Source: Trissonchulus latispiculum (taxonomy: Eukaryota > Nematoda > Enoplea > Enoplida > Ironidae). Taken from it: a stretch of 64,000 nt of DNA. Position numbers and translations under genes: made by a program. The stretch's first letter is position 1. The number at the start of each line of letters is the position of its first letter. The notes under the pieces are model-generated. The model did no database searches, was not told the DNA's origin, and was given only the letters and a program-made list of their open reading frames with translations. Below are positions 10,746-22,760 of the stretch, one piece after another. The stretch lies in the NCBI GenBank assembly GCA_030248195.1, contig JASAND010030309.1, forward strand, positions 1-64,000, read 5' to 3'.

Positions 10746-11380
10746 TTGGCCTCCCGTTCAGGTATGCTTGTGACCCAAGTCCATATCATCAACATGGACC
10801 CTCGGAGAGCTGGGCCAACTTGGGGATTATCCCCAAACCTCTACCAAAACTGAAATTTTGCGTAGAACCGTTTCATAGCCCGGAAAATGCGTTTCTAGTA
10901 TTATTTGCACTAAAAATATATATTAGTGTTTGACCAAGTCCAGTATCAAGAGACTAACTTGGGCCAGAACAAGGCTACAGCAGTTTGAGCCTGAGAGATC
11001 ACCTAGAAGAGCCTAAATATAAGTTATTGTAGTGTTTTTTGGGGTTAAACGTTCTAAAACAGCGTTAATATGACCAGTAAAACAATCACAGTGGCTGTCA
11101 TGACCTAGTTTTTCAAAGTCCGAACTGGTTCGTTTTTGGGGAATTAGTTCCCAAAAAAAGATCGGGTGGCCCAGTCATGTCATGTCGAAACTTGTCCGAG
11201 GGTGGTTTCGGGGTAGTTGTCTTTTGGCTGGCGCCCAAGCTTCATCAGATAAGGTATATATATAACCCAAACCGACATATTATACGTATATATATTACTA
11301 AGATCTGGCACTGGTTTCTCTTTTGGGAACTTTGCCACTTATCTTTTTTGGGAACCTGACAATATATATAATATATGTGT
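10746..11380. other. Unassigned repeat-derived sequence
   Basis: Positions 10770-10930 resemble the dispersed modules near 18.5-19.3 kb in style (accounts of TTGGGGATTATCCC-like text). I could not assign a family. No coding signal. A TA-rich tract begins at about 11360. Confidence 0.3.
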
Positions 11381-11623
11381 ATATATATTAGGGATCGACC
11401 GGATATCTGGATCCGGATCCTGCCGGATATTGCAGATCCGGATCCGGCAGAAAAACCATCCGGATCCGGATCTTTTTTGCAGTTAACAAACCAAAGGAAA
11501 TTTATTACTGAAACTGAAATATAAATGCCTGGAGTGCTCTAAATTAATTTCTAGAAGCGATTTTTCGTGCTAAGAGCGTGGCTTTTATTCTTTTATCTTA
11601 ATATTCAACTGAACTAGAATAAG

Positions 11624-12687
11624 TATATATGTCACGGACTAAGAGCTAGCGCAGACAGGCCACTAGTCTGTCCGCACAATGCACTAGCTATGTCATTGTC
11701 CCGACTATGAGCTAGCCACAGCAGGATATCTTACTACACGAAATTTCATATGATAGTTACGCCTGTGTGCAAAGGCTACGAATTATATACTAGTGTTGAC
11801 CATAACAGATGGACAAGGTCAAAAGGTCAGTCACTGGAAAACTGTTACATTAATTGCACTTCACAGATTATAACAATTCTATTTCACAACAGCTGTCTTC
11901 TACTTCTATTCGTTTATATTTCTATTCTATTTCTAGAACACGCTGAACCTTTTTATCATTGTACCAACTTCAGAAAATGTATCCTTCGTCAGTAGAGCCG
12001 CTTAAACGTGTTTTCATAGGGCGGCGTTTTCCTTTGATCCCCAGATTGACTGCTGTACCGGACGAAGGATACTTTTCAGAAGTTGGTGCAATGATAAACA
12101 AACATCTATTCTTTCCAACAAAATGAAAAAACTTTAATTCTAGAAAATTTTTAAAAATTCAAAAATTTTGAAAATTTTTAAGATTTTTTATTCAGGAAGC
12201 ATCCAGCACTCTACCCTTCATACATATTTCAACAAAATCGGTTGAGCTGTTAACTATTTGTTTGATGGGAGTTATTGCAGAAAAGATCCATAACAAATTC
12301 ATGTCTTAAATAAATTATTGTTAACAAAAACATCTTACTTATTCAAGCAAGTATTAGAACCACTTAGTTCCACATTTCACAAATAGAATTTTCATTTACA
12401 AATAGAATTTAAATTACTACTAAATGACGTTTCGGCATTGAAGTGTAATAGTCTGTTAAATTCATTTCATGTAACCCTTTTCCAGTGTCTGACCTTTTGA
12501 CCTTGCTACGGTCAACACTAGTATATAATTCGTAGCCTTTGCACACAGGCGTAACTATCATATGAAATATCGTGTAGTAAAATATCCTGCTGTGGCTAGC
12601 TCATAGTCGGGACAATGACATAGCTAGTGCATTGTCCGGACAGACTAGTGCCCTGTCTGCGCTAGCTCTTAGTCCGTGACATATATA
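11624..12687. mobile_element. Nested foldback element, ~200-bp arms (GTCACGGACTAAG family)
   Basis: Arms of about 200-220 bp, at 11624-11845 and 12483-12687, are near-perfect inverses. They begin TATATATGTCACGGACTAAG and contain GAGCTAGC, CACTAGTCTGTCCG and GACAATGACATAGCTAG-like subrepeats. It lies wholly inside the hAT-type element at 11389-13526, so it is a later insertion. No ORF is convincing. Confidence 0.75.
11952..12098. mobile_element. 147-bp MITE nested in the foldback
   Basis: Arms 11952-11990 and 12061-12098 are imperfect inverses. They share TTTATCATTG, ACCAACTTC and ATCCTTCGTC with their complements. It is a third level of nesting. Confidence 0.6.
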
Positions 12688-13787
12688 TAGACTTTGATAT
12701 TTTGTTAACTAATTTTTTACGTAAGTCATGCCAAATGAATTTCTATATGCATATTTTCCATAATTATGTAATTTTTTATAAATCAGTGTTAAATAGGTCT
12801 CTTAAATTAAATAGTGAGTAGTTATTTTAAGACATCTATAGACAAAAATTTAACAAAGTTTGCAATTATATATCAGGCTCCTTGACGTGTTGGGTGTTCC
12901 CAATTTTAACTTGTGCTTTTCTGAATTTTTAAGCGATGCTTTTAATAAAATGGTTTCTCAGTAGTAGCAAAACTCTAGGCCTACTTACAGCGTTTAACTA
13001 TTTTTTATGTATTGCAAAATTATTAGACAAGTAAGCCTAACCGACTTGTAAACTCAAAAAATTTAACTTCAGTGAAATTTTTAAGATGTTCAAGTATTGG
13101 TTTTATGTTTTTCTAGGCTCCATGTAAGAAGTTAATGGTAAGGTGATGTTAATCTACTGATTTTGTTGAAAAACTGTGATTGTAAACTGTCCCATATCTG
13201 CGGCTGCGGCCCACACATTTCAAAAATTCTTTAGGTAGTTAGTGAAAATTGTTTATTTCAGGCTAAATGTTTCTTAACTCATTTGCAGTATCAAACACCG
13301 CGAAATTGCTGAAAATTATTAAATAAATTCACTACCTGCATTGAAGCATTACCAAAACCATAAAAAACCCATAAGCATTAACAAAATCAAAGAACAAAAT
13401 TTTAAAAATTTACATGTATTTTGATGACTAGATCCGGATCCGGATCCAAACTGGATCTGGCCGGATCCAAACTGGATCCGGATCCGGGTCCGGATCCGGC
13501 AAAATTTTGGATCCGGTCGATCCCTAATATATATATATATACAATGCTGTCTGTATAAATGCATAAAATGCACAGTATATAAGCTTAGACTTTCTCGAAG
13601 GACGAGGGATATATAGCAGGGTTCACAAACAAAAGGACAAAAATCAGTTTTTTGTTGAAAACTTTCAAGTTTCAGCCCCGATTGGAATATTGTTTGTGCA
13701 TACATGTGCGCCGGGACTCGCTTTATATTCACACAAAAAAATCGCGGCCCTCGGCCTACGGATGAGAAAATAATAGCAAAATTTCGT

Positions 13788-13822
13788 GTCCTTTTTTTGT
13801 GAACGAATTCACAAAAAAGGAC
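13788..13822. repeat. Hairpin, GTCC-poly-T-GTGAA type
   Basis: The left arm is GTCC, seven T, GTGAA. The right arm is TTCAC, six A, GGAC. A related hairpin at 18760-18800 has GTGAT...GCGAA paired with TTCGC...ATCAC, so both arms change together. Confidence 0.75.
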
Positions 13823-14488
13823 AAAAGTTCACAAAATAAAGGACAGTCCAAATTTTCTAATTACTGCTACTATGTGCACAAGTGAACTGTAAAAACAATC
13901 AGTAAACTTGTTTTACTTCATTTTAACTACATTTGAGGCACAGTTTTTCAGTGTACCCTTCGTAAGACCAAAACTCGTCAGATCATCAGGTCCCAATCAT
14001 CCGACCGTAATGGCAAACTTGGATCTCAAAATTCAGCCATAAGAACTCAAAAACAGTTGGTAAATATTAATTCCACGCTGTAACAAACTGCTAACGTCAA
14101 CTTTAAAGAAGTCTTTGATATCATAATTGGTTCTAGTAGGGTAAGGTAAGGTGTGACCAGGGTCACGTGACCATGGGTCACATGGGGTAATAGTGCTGAG
14201 TACAAGCTTTCACTACCAAAATGGTTGGAAATTATTTATAATAACGCGTAAACACGGTTAAACGTTGTTTTCTCTTACGAAATGCAATTTTTAGTCCACC
14301 AGCCCCCGTTTAAGTCACCACTTGGACCCACCGGTGACCATACTAATTTTTAGATGATCTACGCGCCAGTAGCAAAGTTAAGAGCAGTAATTTGCGGTTT
14401 AAATACGTTTTCTAGTGCGCTAGAATCTAAACAGCTAATAAACATTAGCTAAGTGCTTCCTGGGATCTGATCTGCCGATTAAAAGTTT

Positions 14489-14525
14489 GTCCTTTTATTT
14501 GTGAACTTGTTCACAAAAAACAGGA
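14489..14525. repeat. Hairpin, GTCC-poly-T-GTGAAC type
   Basis: Arms GTCCTTTTATTTGTGAAC and GTTCACAAAAAACAGGAC flank a two-base TT loop. It is a second member of the family at 13788-13822. Confidence 0.75.
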
Positions 14526-14709
14526 CATTCGGCCCAAGCCAAGCCAGAGGTTGCAGGAAAATGAAAACTGTGCGGATGGAAAGGCAAAAGGGTGGGCATG
14601 TCTGATGCACAGTTTGGGATTATTGGGATCTGCCATGGTAGAGTAGCAACAAAAACACTAACTTTGGCTCAAAACGTTTTTTAGTCCAATTTTGGGTACT
14701 TCCACTTAA

Positions 14710-15724
14710 GGTGGTGGTATCCTTTTGTGCAGTGCTTTTGGGATGATTTTTTTGAAACGCTATAACTTTCGCAATTTTTGGAGTTTGAAAGAGCTTTATA
14801 CATCGTTTTAAAGCTTATTTTCTGTACATTCACATGAGCTTACGAAACTAGCAAAGTTAGCACAAAACTAGCAAAAATTTTCAGACATACTGACATCTGA
14901 CAGGCTGAATATAGACCAAAAATTTTTGAACATCGATTTCTCAAAACTGTGGAATCGGCCAAAATTTTTTCTTGTGCCATAATATGAAGGACATATATAT
15001 GCGCCGACGGACATTTTTGGATTTGGTTCAACAAGCCCCAATACGCCAGAAAATGCGGCTAATGTACGGTGACACGAAATTTCGCAACCTTGTATCCAGT
15101 TTTCTCGCAACTGGAGGTGTTTTAGCTCAAACCAAGAAAAATGTCCCTCCGCAATAGTGCGAATTTTCATTCAGCCGAAAATCACGCGAATCCGTTGGGC
15201 AGTTTTTGAGAAATCGATGTTTAAAGCAAAATAATCGCAGTTTTGCGAAAATCGTTTTTCGGCCGAATCTCTAGCTTAAAGCAACGAATCTTAGCGAATA
15301 TGCAATGATAAAATGGGCAATTAGACGGCGTATCGATTGAGTATAAATAAACGAAAATTGTCCGTACGATTTGGCAGTATATAATCTTGAAAAAACTGAT
15401 TTCCTCGAAAATGGCCGTTTTTTGGCTCCAAAAATCGTTTTTGGCTTATACTGACTTAACCATTGCAGATAGCTCAAAGGTTGTGAAAGCAAAAATGTTC
15501 GTTTTTGTACCCTCTTTCCATCCATAACAGCCAATCTGACGTATCGACTATCGACTGAGAGTATAGTGCCAAAAACCGAAAATTTTTCATCTTTTCACCT
15601 AAAAATGTGGGACTGGTCCCAGAATGTTAAAGAGCACCAAAACAGAATATTTGGAAAGTTTCATCTACTTTCATAAAGAATTGAAGCCTATAGGGTCGAA
15701 TTTACACAAAAGGAAACCACCACC
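14710..15724. mobile_element. TTAA-flanked TIR element, copy A
   Basis: The element starts GGTGGTGGTATCCTTTTGTG and ends with the near-inverse (CACAAAAGGAAACCACCACC). TTAA flanks both sides at 14706-14709 and 15725-15728. TTAA is the target of piggyBac-type elements, but the TIR is not one I can assign to that superfamily. Copy B at 47268-48276 is colinear along its whole length. Short ORFs differ between copies and are not conserved, so it is non-autonomous. Confidence 0.85.
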
Positions 15725-15728
15725 TTAA

Positions 15729-17467
15729 ATAAGTATTCTGTACGAACGGGTTTAGCCCAAAACTTGCTACTAACGTATGTTAAGCTAGGGATATGTGGCT
15801 ATTAATAGGCACAGGTTTGAATCCTTAAGTTGCAGTTTCACAGGAAAAAACTGATGTCCCGTTTTTTTGTAAATTTTTGGCTTGTCCTTTTCTGGGTTTT
15901 TTGCGCCACAAACTGCGAAATTACGCAATTTTTTTCTGAAATGCGCAAAAAATTTTGGGTCTTTGCGCCACAGTACGCAATAATTTTTGAGCCAAAATAT
16001 GCTTAAAAAATGCGATTTGGAGTCGAAAATTTTAAAATTCTCCTAATTTTCGCTGGGGGCTGCCGCCCCCAGACCCCCGCATTGTGTGTACATTTGCTTA
16101 TTTGAGTTTACTCCGAAACTTTAAGGTTGTTTGTTGTTGATTGATCTTGATGCTTAAGCGTTGTATTGTATATATCAGCTATGTTTTGTTTTCCACTATA
16201 TAATTCAAAACTGCCTTTGCAAAATTGTTTGGGGCATCAAAGCATTTTATACAACACATCAAGTGCAGGAACCGTACGTGGATTAAAAAATGAAAATTGT
16301 AGGTGTATATAATCTGTTCAACTCTACGAAACTTACCCCTCGCACGTGGCCGCACAATTTTCTTGGAACACACGAAAATGGACGGTTCCTGAATCAACTA
16401 TTTATTAATTTCTTGAAAACTGAAAAGTTTTGAACTTGCAAAAGACATTCTTGAAAATTTTTTCCGCCTTCGGCGCATCTACGTGATTGTTCCTATTTCG
16501 TTCCCAAGCTATAACATTAGCGTTCTTTCTTTAGCGTATTCGTCTCTGATCTTTCTTTAATGTCGTCAAAACGACACAATGTTAAATACGTATGTAATCA
16601 TAATACCGGTCGGTACCGGGGCCTGACAACCGGGGCCTGACTACCGGGGCCGGGGCCGGAGCCGGGGCCTGGCCCCGGTGCATCCCTATATATATTCTAT
16701 TCACCCACTTTCGCGCTAAGAATTGCGTAAAATTTTAGAAGGCTCCTTTCTGGCGCGGCGAAACGATAAATTAAGCATTAAAAATGCTGTAAAACGTTAA
16801 ATAAAGTATATACAAAATAACACTAAAATCGGTTTTTTGAGCGAAAACAGGCGTGGCGCAATTTTTTTCCAAATTACGCAAAAAATTTTGGGGCACTGCG
16901 CCACGGACCGCAAACAGTTCGGACGAAAAAAACACAGGTCCTTTTTTTGTGAACCTGGCTATATGTATGTACATACCTGCTGGGAGTGGGAGCTGTGAAT
17001 ATGATCAAACGTATCACAGGCATTACGGCAGGGCGGAATATTTAAGGTAGGTTCATCAAAGCAGTCGTTCACGGATTCATTATCCGATTCCGACATAAAG
17101 AAGTATATATATAATTGTCTAAAAGGCAACCAACCATATCAAACCAATATATTTTCTATACAATTTGCGTCGGCCAATGATATAAGGGACCGGTTAAAAA
17201 ACTGGGGGCACATCGACTCATCTACGGGAGCTCCACTGTCCACTCCATACCATAGGTGTACCGGAGATTTGGGGTGGAGGGCCAAGTGTCCCTTCTGGAG
17301 ACTCCCCCAAACTCTCCCCGAAATCGCTTTTTATTTTTAATCCAAAAATAGCAATTTCGAAATTTCAGTGTCAACATTTCACTGACATTAATGTTGAGTT
17401 CGCAAATATCTATATATACATTATATACGTATATAGAGATAGATTTATATAGATTTATATAGATTAT
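15729..17467. other. Unassigned stretch with element remnants
   Basis: No coding signal. Positions 15890-15985 and 16835-16915 share the theme TTACGCAA, AAAATTTTGGG, TGCGCCAC, which also appears at the ends of the hAT-type element at 60630-61753. GTCCTTTTTTTGTGAAC at 16939 is a single arm of the poly-T hairpin family. A G-tract MITE terminus TAGGTGTACCGGAGATTT starts at 17253. Confidence 0.4.
16606..16688. mobile_element. Terminus of a hAT-like element with CCGGGGCC repeats
   Basis: The end GGCCCCGGTGCATCCCTA is the inverse of a TAGGGATG-type hAT terminus. It is preceded by a run of CCGGGGCC and GGGGCCTGA repeats. The other end was not found, so this is a fragment. Confidence 0.5.
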
Positions 17468-18639
17468 ACAAGTAATAAAAATGCTCCTCCGGAGCATGAA
17501 AAAGTAATATGGGTGGTGGTGAGGTTGTAAAATCAACAGAGGACTAGTCTTAAAAATGCTTAATATGGGGGCTAGGTTCGAAAAAAGAAGAGGACTAGGT
17601 TGTGGGCGAATTAATATGGGCACAGCTTCGCCGAGCAACCCATATTCGCGGACTGAAAAAGTTATATATATACATACGTATTACATATGTATATATATAT
17701 ATACCAGTGTTCATTTTCAGTTACGGTGCGTAAATAATATATATACAACTATGATAAACGAGTTTTAGTGGAAGCAAACATTTCTTTCGATAAACTCTTA
17801 ATATTTACTGTGCATTTTAACCATTGATAAGAAAGTCTACATTTCAACAATAATTTCAGGATTCTCTCCGACGATCTTCTATTTCTATTGAACCCTAAGC
17901 GTTACAATCATAGCCTTGGTTCTTTCTAGTTGCTTGCCGTAGTCCAGCACAACCAAATTACTTATATAGTTTACGTATATATATTGCGTTTTATATAGGT
18001 CTCCTTTAACGCCACCGGATGTCGATGAGTTGTTTTTATCTCATTGTCAAAATAATATGGGTTTAAATAATATGATAACTAGGGGGGAAAATGCCCTCGA
18101 CGGGCAACCAACTTGGTAGAATAGGGAAAGACTTGAATGTTAAATACACGGTGCATGGTTACAACTGAGATTCTGCTGAAGCGGAAAAATGCCGTTTCTC
18201 AGCGACTAAAATGACAGAAACCAGCTTTGTGCGCCGAATAGGGAATCTACTCGGCGACTAAAATGAAAGAAACCAGCTTTGTGCGCCGAATAGGGAATCT
18301 ACTCAGCGACTAAAATGAAAGAAACCAGCTTTGTCGCCGAATAGGGAATTCCCTCCTTCCGCCCTATTCGCGCGAACTTCTCTTTTTTTGGAGGAAATAT
18401 AGCAAGGTTAACAAAAAAAATCACCCCGAAAATTCGCAAAAAAAATCACCCCCCTACAGGATTAGTAACAAGCCGCAGCTGGAAAATTTTTTGCATGGTA
18501 ATAGCCAGAGGTCCCAACCTTAACATATGTAAGTTTGACCGCCGAGGCCCAACTCCTTCGACCAGGGTACCCAAAATAGTCGACCCACCCCAAAACCGAC
18601 CTTCGGACAACTCCGGACCAAAATTGAAAATTTTGCTAT

Positions 18640-18970
18640 TACTCACTATGGACTTTGCTTAGCTAACCCATATTATGCATGTAACATGTCCACACTCTGC
18701 ACTATCTAGCCATATATTGGATATCTTGCCATGACCTCTGGGCTGGCCCACGGTGGGTGATTTTTTTTGCGAACTTTTTCGCAAAAAAAAATCACCCACA
18801 ACTTTTGTAAAAAGGTGCGGGATGGCTGCTACAGCAAAACTAACACCAAATTCGAGCTCTACGAAAATTCCCCGAAAACCTATATAGCACATGTTTTTAG
18901 GTGCCTCAGACCCGTCTGACCCACTGACTGGCTGTTAGGCATGACCCCGACCCTCCGGACCCCTGGGGAG
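18640..18970 (-). repeat. Dispersed repeat, empty-site paralogue of 27.2-28.4 kb
   Basis: Read on the minus strand, this stretch matches 27290-27325, 27702-27750 and 28313-28400 in order. Shared phrases include GGGTCCGGAGGGTCGGGGTC, CAGTGGGTC, ACCTAAAA, GAGCTCGAATTTGG and the poly-T hairpin. Both insertions at 27.3 and 27.75 kb are absent here. This copy therefore defines the pre-insertion state. Confidence 0.7.
18760..18802. repeat. Hairpin, GTGAT-poly-T-GCGAA type
   Basis: The left arm GGTGA-T(8)-GCGAA pairs with the right arm TTCGC-A(9)-TCACC around a CTTTT loop. Relatives lie at 19450-19490 and 28379-28423. Compared with the GTCC hairpins at 13788 and 14489, substitutions are matched on both arms. 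Confidence 0.75.
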
Positions 18971-19975
18971 GTCTGGATCACACATGTGGGCTAAAGCTAC
19001 ATAAAAACAGATGCCAAATTTGAATTCTACGCCCCGAAAAACCTATATAGGCGAGTTTTTAGGCTTCCTGGACCTTGAAATAAAATTTTTGACCAGTCAC
19101 GTGACCCTGACAAAGGTCACGTGACCCTGGGCCAAGTCACCCTGGCCCAGTCCAGATGCGAAATTACTACGCCAAATTGTTTGCGCTGTGCTTACTATAG
19201 GAATAGAACACCAAACAAGTGGATTCCTAGCTTCCTGGAGTCAATAAACAGTGTCAAGAAAATTGGTCATGGTAGCCACTTTGGACCGGGGCCGAGCATC
19301 GAAATTCGAAGTTAAGCCTTCCAAAAGAAACTTCGGGGTCCAAATTTTTTTACATAATAACTCTATGGACTATGCTCTATTCATACATGAAAAGAAATTT
19401 TTCCTAGCTGTATCCTGAGATTAGATCCATGGGTGATCTTTTTTTGCGAACCCGTGATTTTTTTTGTGAATTCGTTAACAAAAAAAATCACAAAAATTTT
19501 TTTATTACTCTCGCTACACAAGAGCTATCGGCATGAAATTTGCACCATATATAGAGGGGATCATTACCAGTTGATACATACCAAAATTATTTCGATCGGA
19601 CTTTATTTGCGAAAATGGCAGCAAAAATTCGATTTTTGATTTTTTTTATTAACCTTGCTATTGTAGGCAATTATTCTGTTGGGAACTGGTAACGTAAGCA
19701 TTGCGCTCAATATGACATTTCACGTGCCGGTTGCGTGGTGACTAGGGGTGACGCTAGATTAATTTCTTTTTGAGCTACCTGATCCGTAACTATTTTACGC
19801 ATACAACCGCTAGCAGGATCAACAGAAAGCAACACTAAGTATATATGCAGTTTAAACAATTTGTGGTCGACAGTCCTTGTGCTAAAACATATACAATCAA
19901 TCGCATTTCATTTTATATATATAATGTTTGATTGTATCAATTCTCGGCAAGATCAGCACAGAGCACACCTATCAC

Positions 19976-19997
19976 AGGGGTCGCGGCAGCGACCCCT
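19976..19997. repeat. Perfect 9-bp GC hairpin
   Basis: Arms AGGGGTCGC and GCGACCCCT flank a GGCA loop, with ATCAC to the left and ATGAT to the right. It matches the hairpin at 8599-8624 except in the loop. Confidence 0.75.
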
Positions 19998-20473
19998 ATG
20001 ATATGTGTTATATATGCTCTCAATGTTTCTGATAGCACATCGAAGACATCGTATTTATGTCTGTGAAAACCTTGACTTACGTAAGTGCTTGATAAAACTG
20101 TTGATTTCTGAAGTAATTCTGCCATTCTGAAGCTCTCTCATTATTCAGCAAAGCAACACATAACAGGCTTCAAAGTTCGCGCGAATAGGGCGGAAGGAGG
20201 GAATTCCCTATTCGGCGACAAAGCTGGTTTCTTTCATTTTAGTCGCCGAGTAGATTCCCTATTCGGCGCACAAAGCTGGTTTCTTTCATTTTAGTCGCCG
20301 AGTAGATTCCCTATTCGGCGCACAAAGCTGGTTTCTGTCATTTTAGTCGCTGAGAAACGGCATTTTTCCGCTTCAGCAGAATCTCAGTTGTAACCATGCA
20401 CCGTGTATTTAACATTCAAGTCTTTCCCTATTCTACCAAGTTGGTTGCCCGTCGAGGGCATTTTCCCCCCTAG

Positions 20474-21000
20474 TTTCGCTTATTTTTCCGCTGCAGAGAA
20501 AATCATGTCAGAGAAGTTGCATACATATATACATACACAATGTAAGCAAAGCTAGCTACCGCAAACAGGCTGGATGAAAACGTTCTAGTTCAACTGAATG
20601 TATTTGCTGAAGCGGAAAAATGCCTGTTAATAGCCTTTTCAGAACTTTATACACGGTGCGTCATCTTAGGCAGGAAGGCCACTGTTCATGGCCTTTTCAG
20701 AACTTTTTACACGGTGCGTTATCTTAGGTAGGAAGGCCACTGTTCATGGCCTTTTCAGAACTTTTTACACGGTGCGTTATCTTAGGCAGGAAGGCCACTG
20801 TTCATGGCTTTTTCAGAACTTTTTACACGGTGCGTTATCTTAGGTAGGAAGGCCACTGTTCATGGCCTTTTCAGAACTTTTTACACGGTGCGTTATCTTA
20901 GGTAGCAAGGCCACTGTTCATGGCCTTTTCATAACTTTTTACACGGTGCGTTATCTTAGGCAGGAAGGCTATTTTAAAAGCCATTCAGCACCGTAACCTT
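20474..21000 (+). repeat. 58-bp tandem array, six copies
   Basis: ACACGGTGCG starts at 20651, 20709, 20767, 20825, 20883 and 20941, an exact 58-bp period. The unit includes GGCCTTTTCAGAACTTTT and GGAAGGCCACTGTTCATGG. The preceding 20474-20640 shares GCTGAAGCGGAAAAATGCC with the arms of the 18079-20473 element. Confidence 0.92.
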
Positions 21001-21034
21001 GGATATGCAGTTATATACATGACGAACGTTGCTC

Positions 21035-21880
21035 TGCTCATTTAGGGCTTTCACTTAAAACCAAATTTGACAACTTTTGGAAATTTTGTTTTTGACCAAT
21101 TAGGACCCCTTGCCAGGCCGCCACAGGTCGGTAGGGTATACTTTGGAGGGGTCCTTCAATGACAAAAAACGTTCGCCTTACCAAGGGCTTTCATTTGATA
21201 CCAAAATTGGCCACCTTTGGAAAAATCGATTTTTGTCCATTTTGGACCGGTCCGGACCCTGGTCAGAGCGCCACAGGCCGCTGGGTCCACTTTGGAGGGG
21301 TCCTTCGATGACAAAAACGTTCGCCTTACCAAGGGCTTTCATTTGATACCAAAATTGGCCACTTTTGGAAAAATCGGTTTTTGACCATTTTGGACCGGTC
21401 CGGACCCTGGTCAGGGCGCCACAGGCCGCTGGGTCCACTTTGGAGGGGTCCTCCAATGACAAAAAATGTTCGCCTCTCCAAGGGCTTTCATTTGATACCA
21501 AACTTGGCCACTTTTGGAAAAATCGATTTTTGACCATTTTGGACCGGTCCGGACCCTGGTCAGGGCGCCACAGGCCCCTGGGTCCACTTTGGAGGGGTCC
21601 TCCAATGACAAAAAATGTTCGCCTCACCAAGGGCTTTCATTTGATACCAAACTTGGCCACTTTTGGAAAAATCGACTTTTGACCATTTTGGACCGGTCCG
21701 GACCCTGGTCAGGGCGCCACAGGCCGCTGGGTCCACTTTGGAGGGGTCCTCCAATGACAAAAAATGTTCGCCTCACCAAGGGCTTTCAGTTGATACCAAA
21801 CTTGGCCACTTTTGAAAAAATCGATTTTTGGCCATTTTGGGCCCGGTCCACGGTCAGGACCCCTGGCCAGGGCGCCACAA
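21035..21880 (+). repeat. ~149-bp tandem array
   Basis: GGGCTTTCATTTGATACC begins at 21185, 21333, 21482, 21631 and 21780, spaced 148 or 149 bp. Units contain GGACCGGTCCGGACCCTGGT, GGCGCCACAGGCC and CCACTTTGGAGGGGTCC. Long ORFs on both strands arise because 149 is not a multiple of 3 and stops are rare in the unit. They are not genes. Confidence 0.93.
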
Positions 21881-22714
21881 GGGTCCGGCCGGTATATACT
21901 ATAGCCTATGTTGCAGTGGTCCCCTAGCCCACCCCACACGCCAAATATGAAAGCTCTACCTGCAGCGGATCTTTCTACACTAGAGGCTAAAGTCGGACTT
22001 GCGACACAGTTGGGGCCCACCTCCATCAGGGTGCCCCCAGCCATATGGACAGGTCCTAGAGCAAAACTAATGGGCCATTTAGATTCACCATATAGGGGTT
22101 CCTATTCGAATACGAAACCTCAGCCCAGCAGCTCTTATGTATAGGGCTGCCTACTCCGTAGGCCCAGACCCCCCCTTTTACACACTAACTAGTGACCCCT
22201 GGCCAGGGCGCCACAGGAGACCTGCCGACATCTCATATAGCCTATGCAGTAGTCCACCCTTGGGCCATGCCACAACCCCAATATGAGAGCCCAGCTTCGC
22301 TCGCTGCGATCTATTTCGAAGTGCAATTATTTAGTTTTTTCCGGGGGTCACTTGGGGGGTCCCCACCGGGGGGGTGGGGCCATCTGGGAGGGTCCGGGAA
22401 CCGCGGAAAGAAATTTCCCCGGAATTGCGGGACTTTTTGTACAAAAAAAACTTAAAATAGTAGGGCTCTGAAGGGTCTTCCGACCTGCACCCCTGGGGGA
22501 AAAAGAAAAAAAAGAGGAGAAACGCGACCTGCTCGGGGGGCCAATTTTCATATCTCAAGATCCACCCGGCCGATCCGGCTCAAATTTTCACAGCATGTAC
22601 CCCTGCCCACAGGCTCTTCACACATCAAGTTTCAGCCCGATCGGTCCAATCCTCCGCTGGCCCCAGGCCAAACAATGTCCAGATTATACACATTGCGTCA
22701 AATTTTCCCTATTC
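21881..22714 (+). repeat. Dispersed modules leading to a hairpin
   Basis: Positions 22110-22215 match 4888-5000. Positions 22540-22714 match 5320-5400 joined to 6477-6563. G/C-runs near 22340-22390 suggest a G-tract MITE remnant. No coding signal. Confidence 0.55.
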
Positions 22715-22742
22715 TAGGGGGAGCGCTAACGCGCTCCCCCTA
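22715..22742. repeat. Perfect 12-bp GC hairpin
   Basis: Arms TAGGGGGAGCGC and GCGCTCCCCCTA flank a TAAC loop. It is preceded by TTTTCCCTATTC, as at 6564. LINE coding homology starts at the very end of the right arm. Confidence 0.85.
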
Positions 22743-22760
22743 ATTGTTGGAGATTTTAAT

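Larger units (their letters stand above)
11389..13526. mobile_element. hAT-type element with GGATCC-rich termini, host of nested foldbacks
   Basis: The left end TAGGGATCGACCGGATA and the inverse of the right end TAGGGATCGACCGGATC pair over 15 bp or more. ATATATAT flanks both sides at 11381-11388 and 13527-13534, which fits an 8-bp duplication but is weak evidence inside TA-rich DNA. Both subterminal zones are repeats of GGATCC/CGGATC (11408-11473 and 13432-13515). The 2.1-kb interior lacks a transposase ORF and holds two nested inverted-repeat elements. Confidence 0.75.
13535..14709. other. AT-rich unassigned stretch with two poly-T/GTCC hairpins
   Basis: There is no coding signal. Hairpins at 13788-13822 and 14489-14525 use arms GTCC-T(n)-GTGAA and TTCAC-A(n)-GGAC, and a lone arm lies at 13827-13844. 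A GGTCACGTGACC-like cluster sits near 14158-14185. Confidence 0.45.
18079..20473. mobile_element. Foldback element with 299-bp arms and ~57-bp subrepeats
   Basis: Arms 18079-18377 and 20175-20473 are near-identical inverses (one A/G difference noticed). They begin CTAGGGGGGAAAATGCCC. Each has a TGCCC-GTCGA-GGGCA terminal hairpin and three ~57-bp repeats built on GAATAGGGAATCTACTCGG and GAAACCAGCTTTG. A TA target is possible. The 1.8-kb centre holds dispersed repeats also found at 27.2-28.4 kb and a GC hairpin at 19976. The same subrepeats bound 39806-48546. Confidence 0.82.

Noticed and set aside
11389..13526. Using ATATATAT as decisive evidence for an 8-bp duplication
   Set aside because: The flanks are (TA)n, so a match is expected by chance; the hAT call rests on termini and the sister element at 55114.
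20651..20998. CRISPR-like regular array
   Set aside because: Units are contiguous 58-bp tandem copies with no unique spacers, in a eukaryotic context.
21110..22044. ORFs of 105-150 aa on both strands
   Set aside because: They are products of the 149-bp tandem array, with mirrored open frames on both strands.
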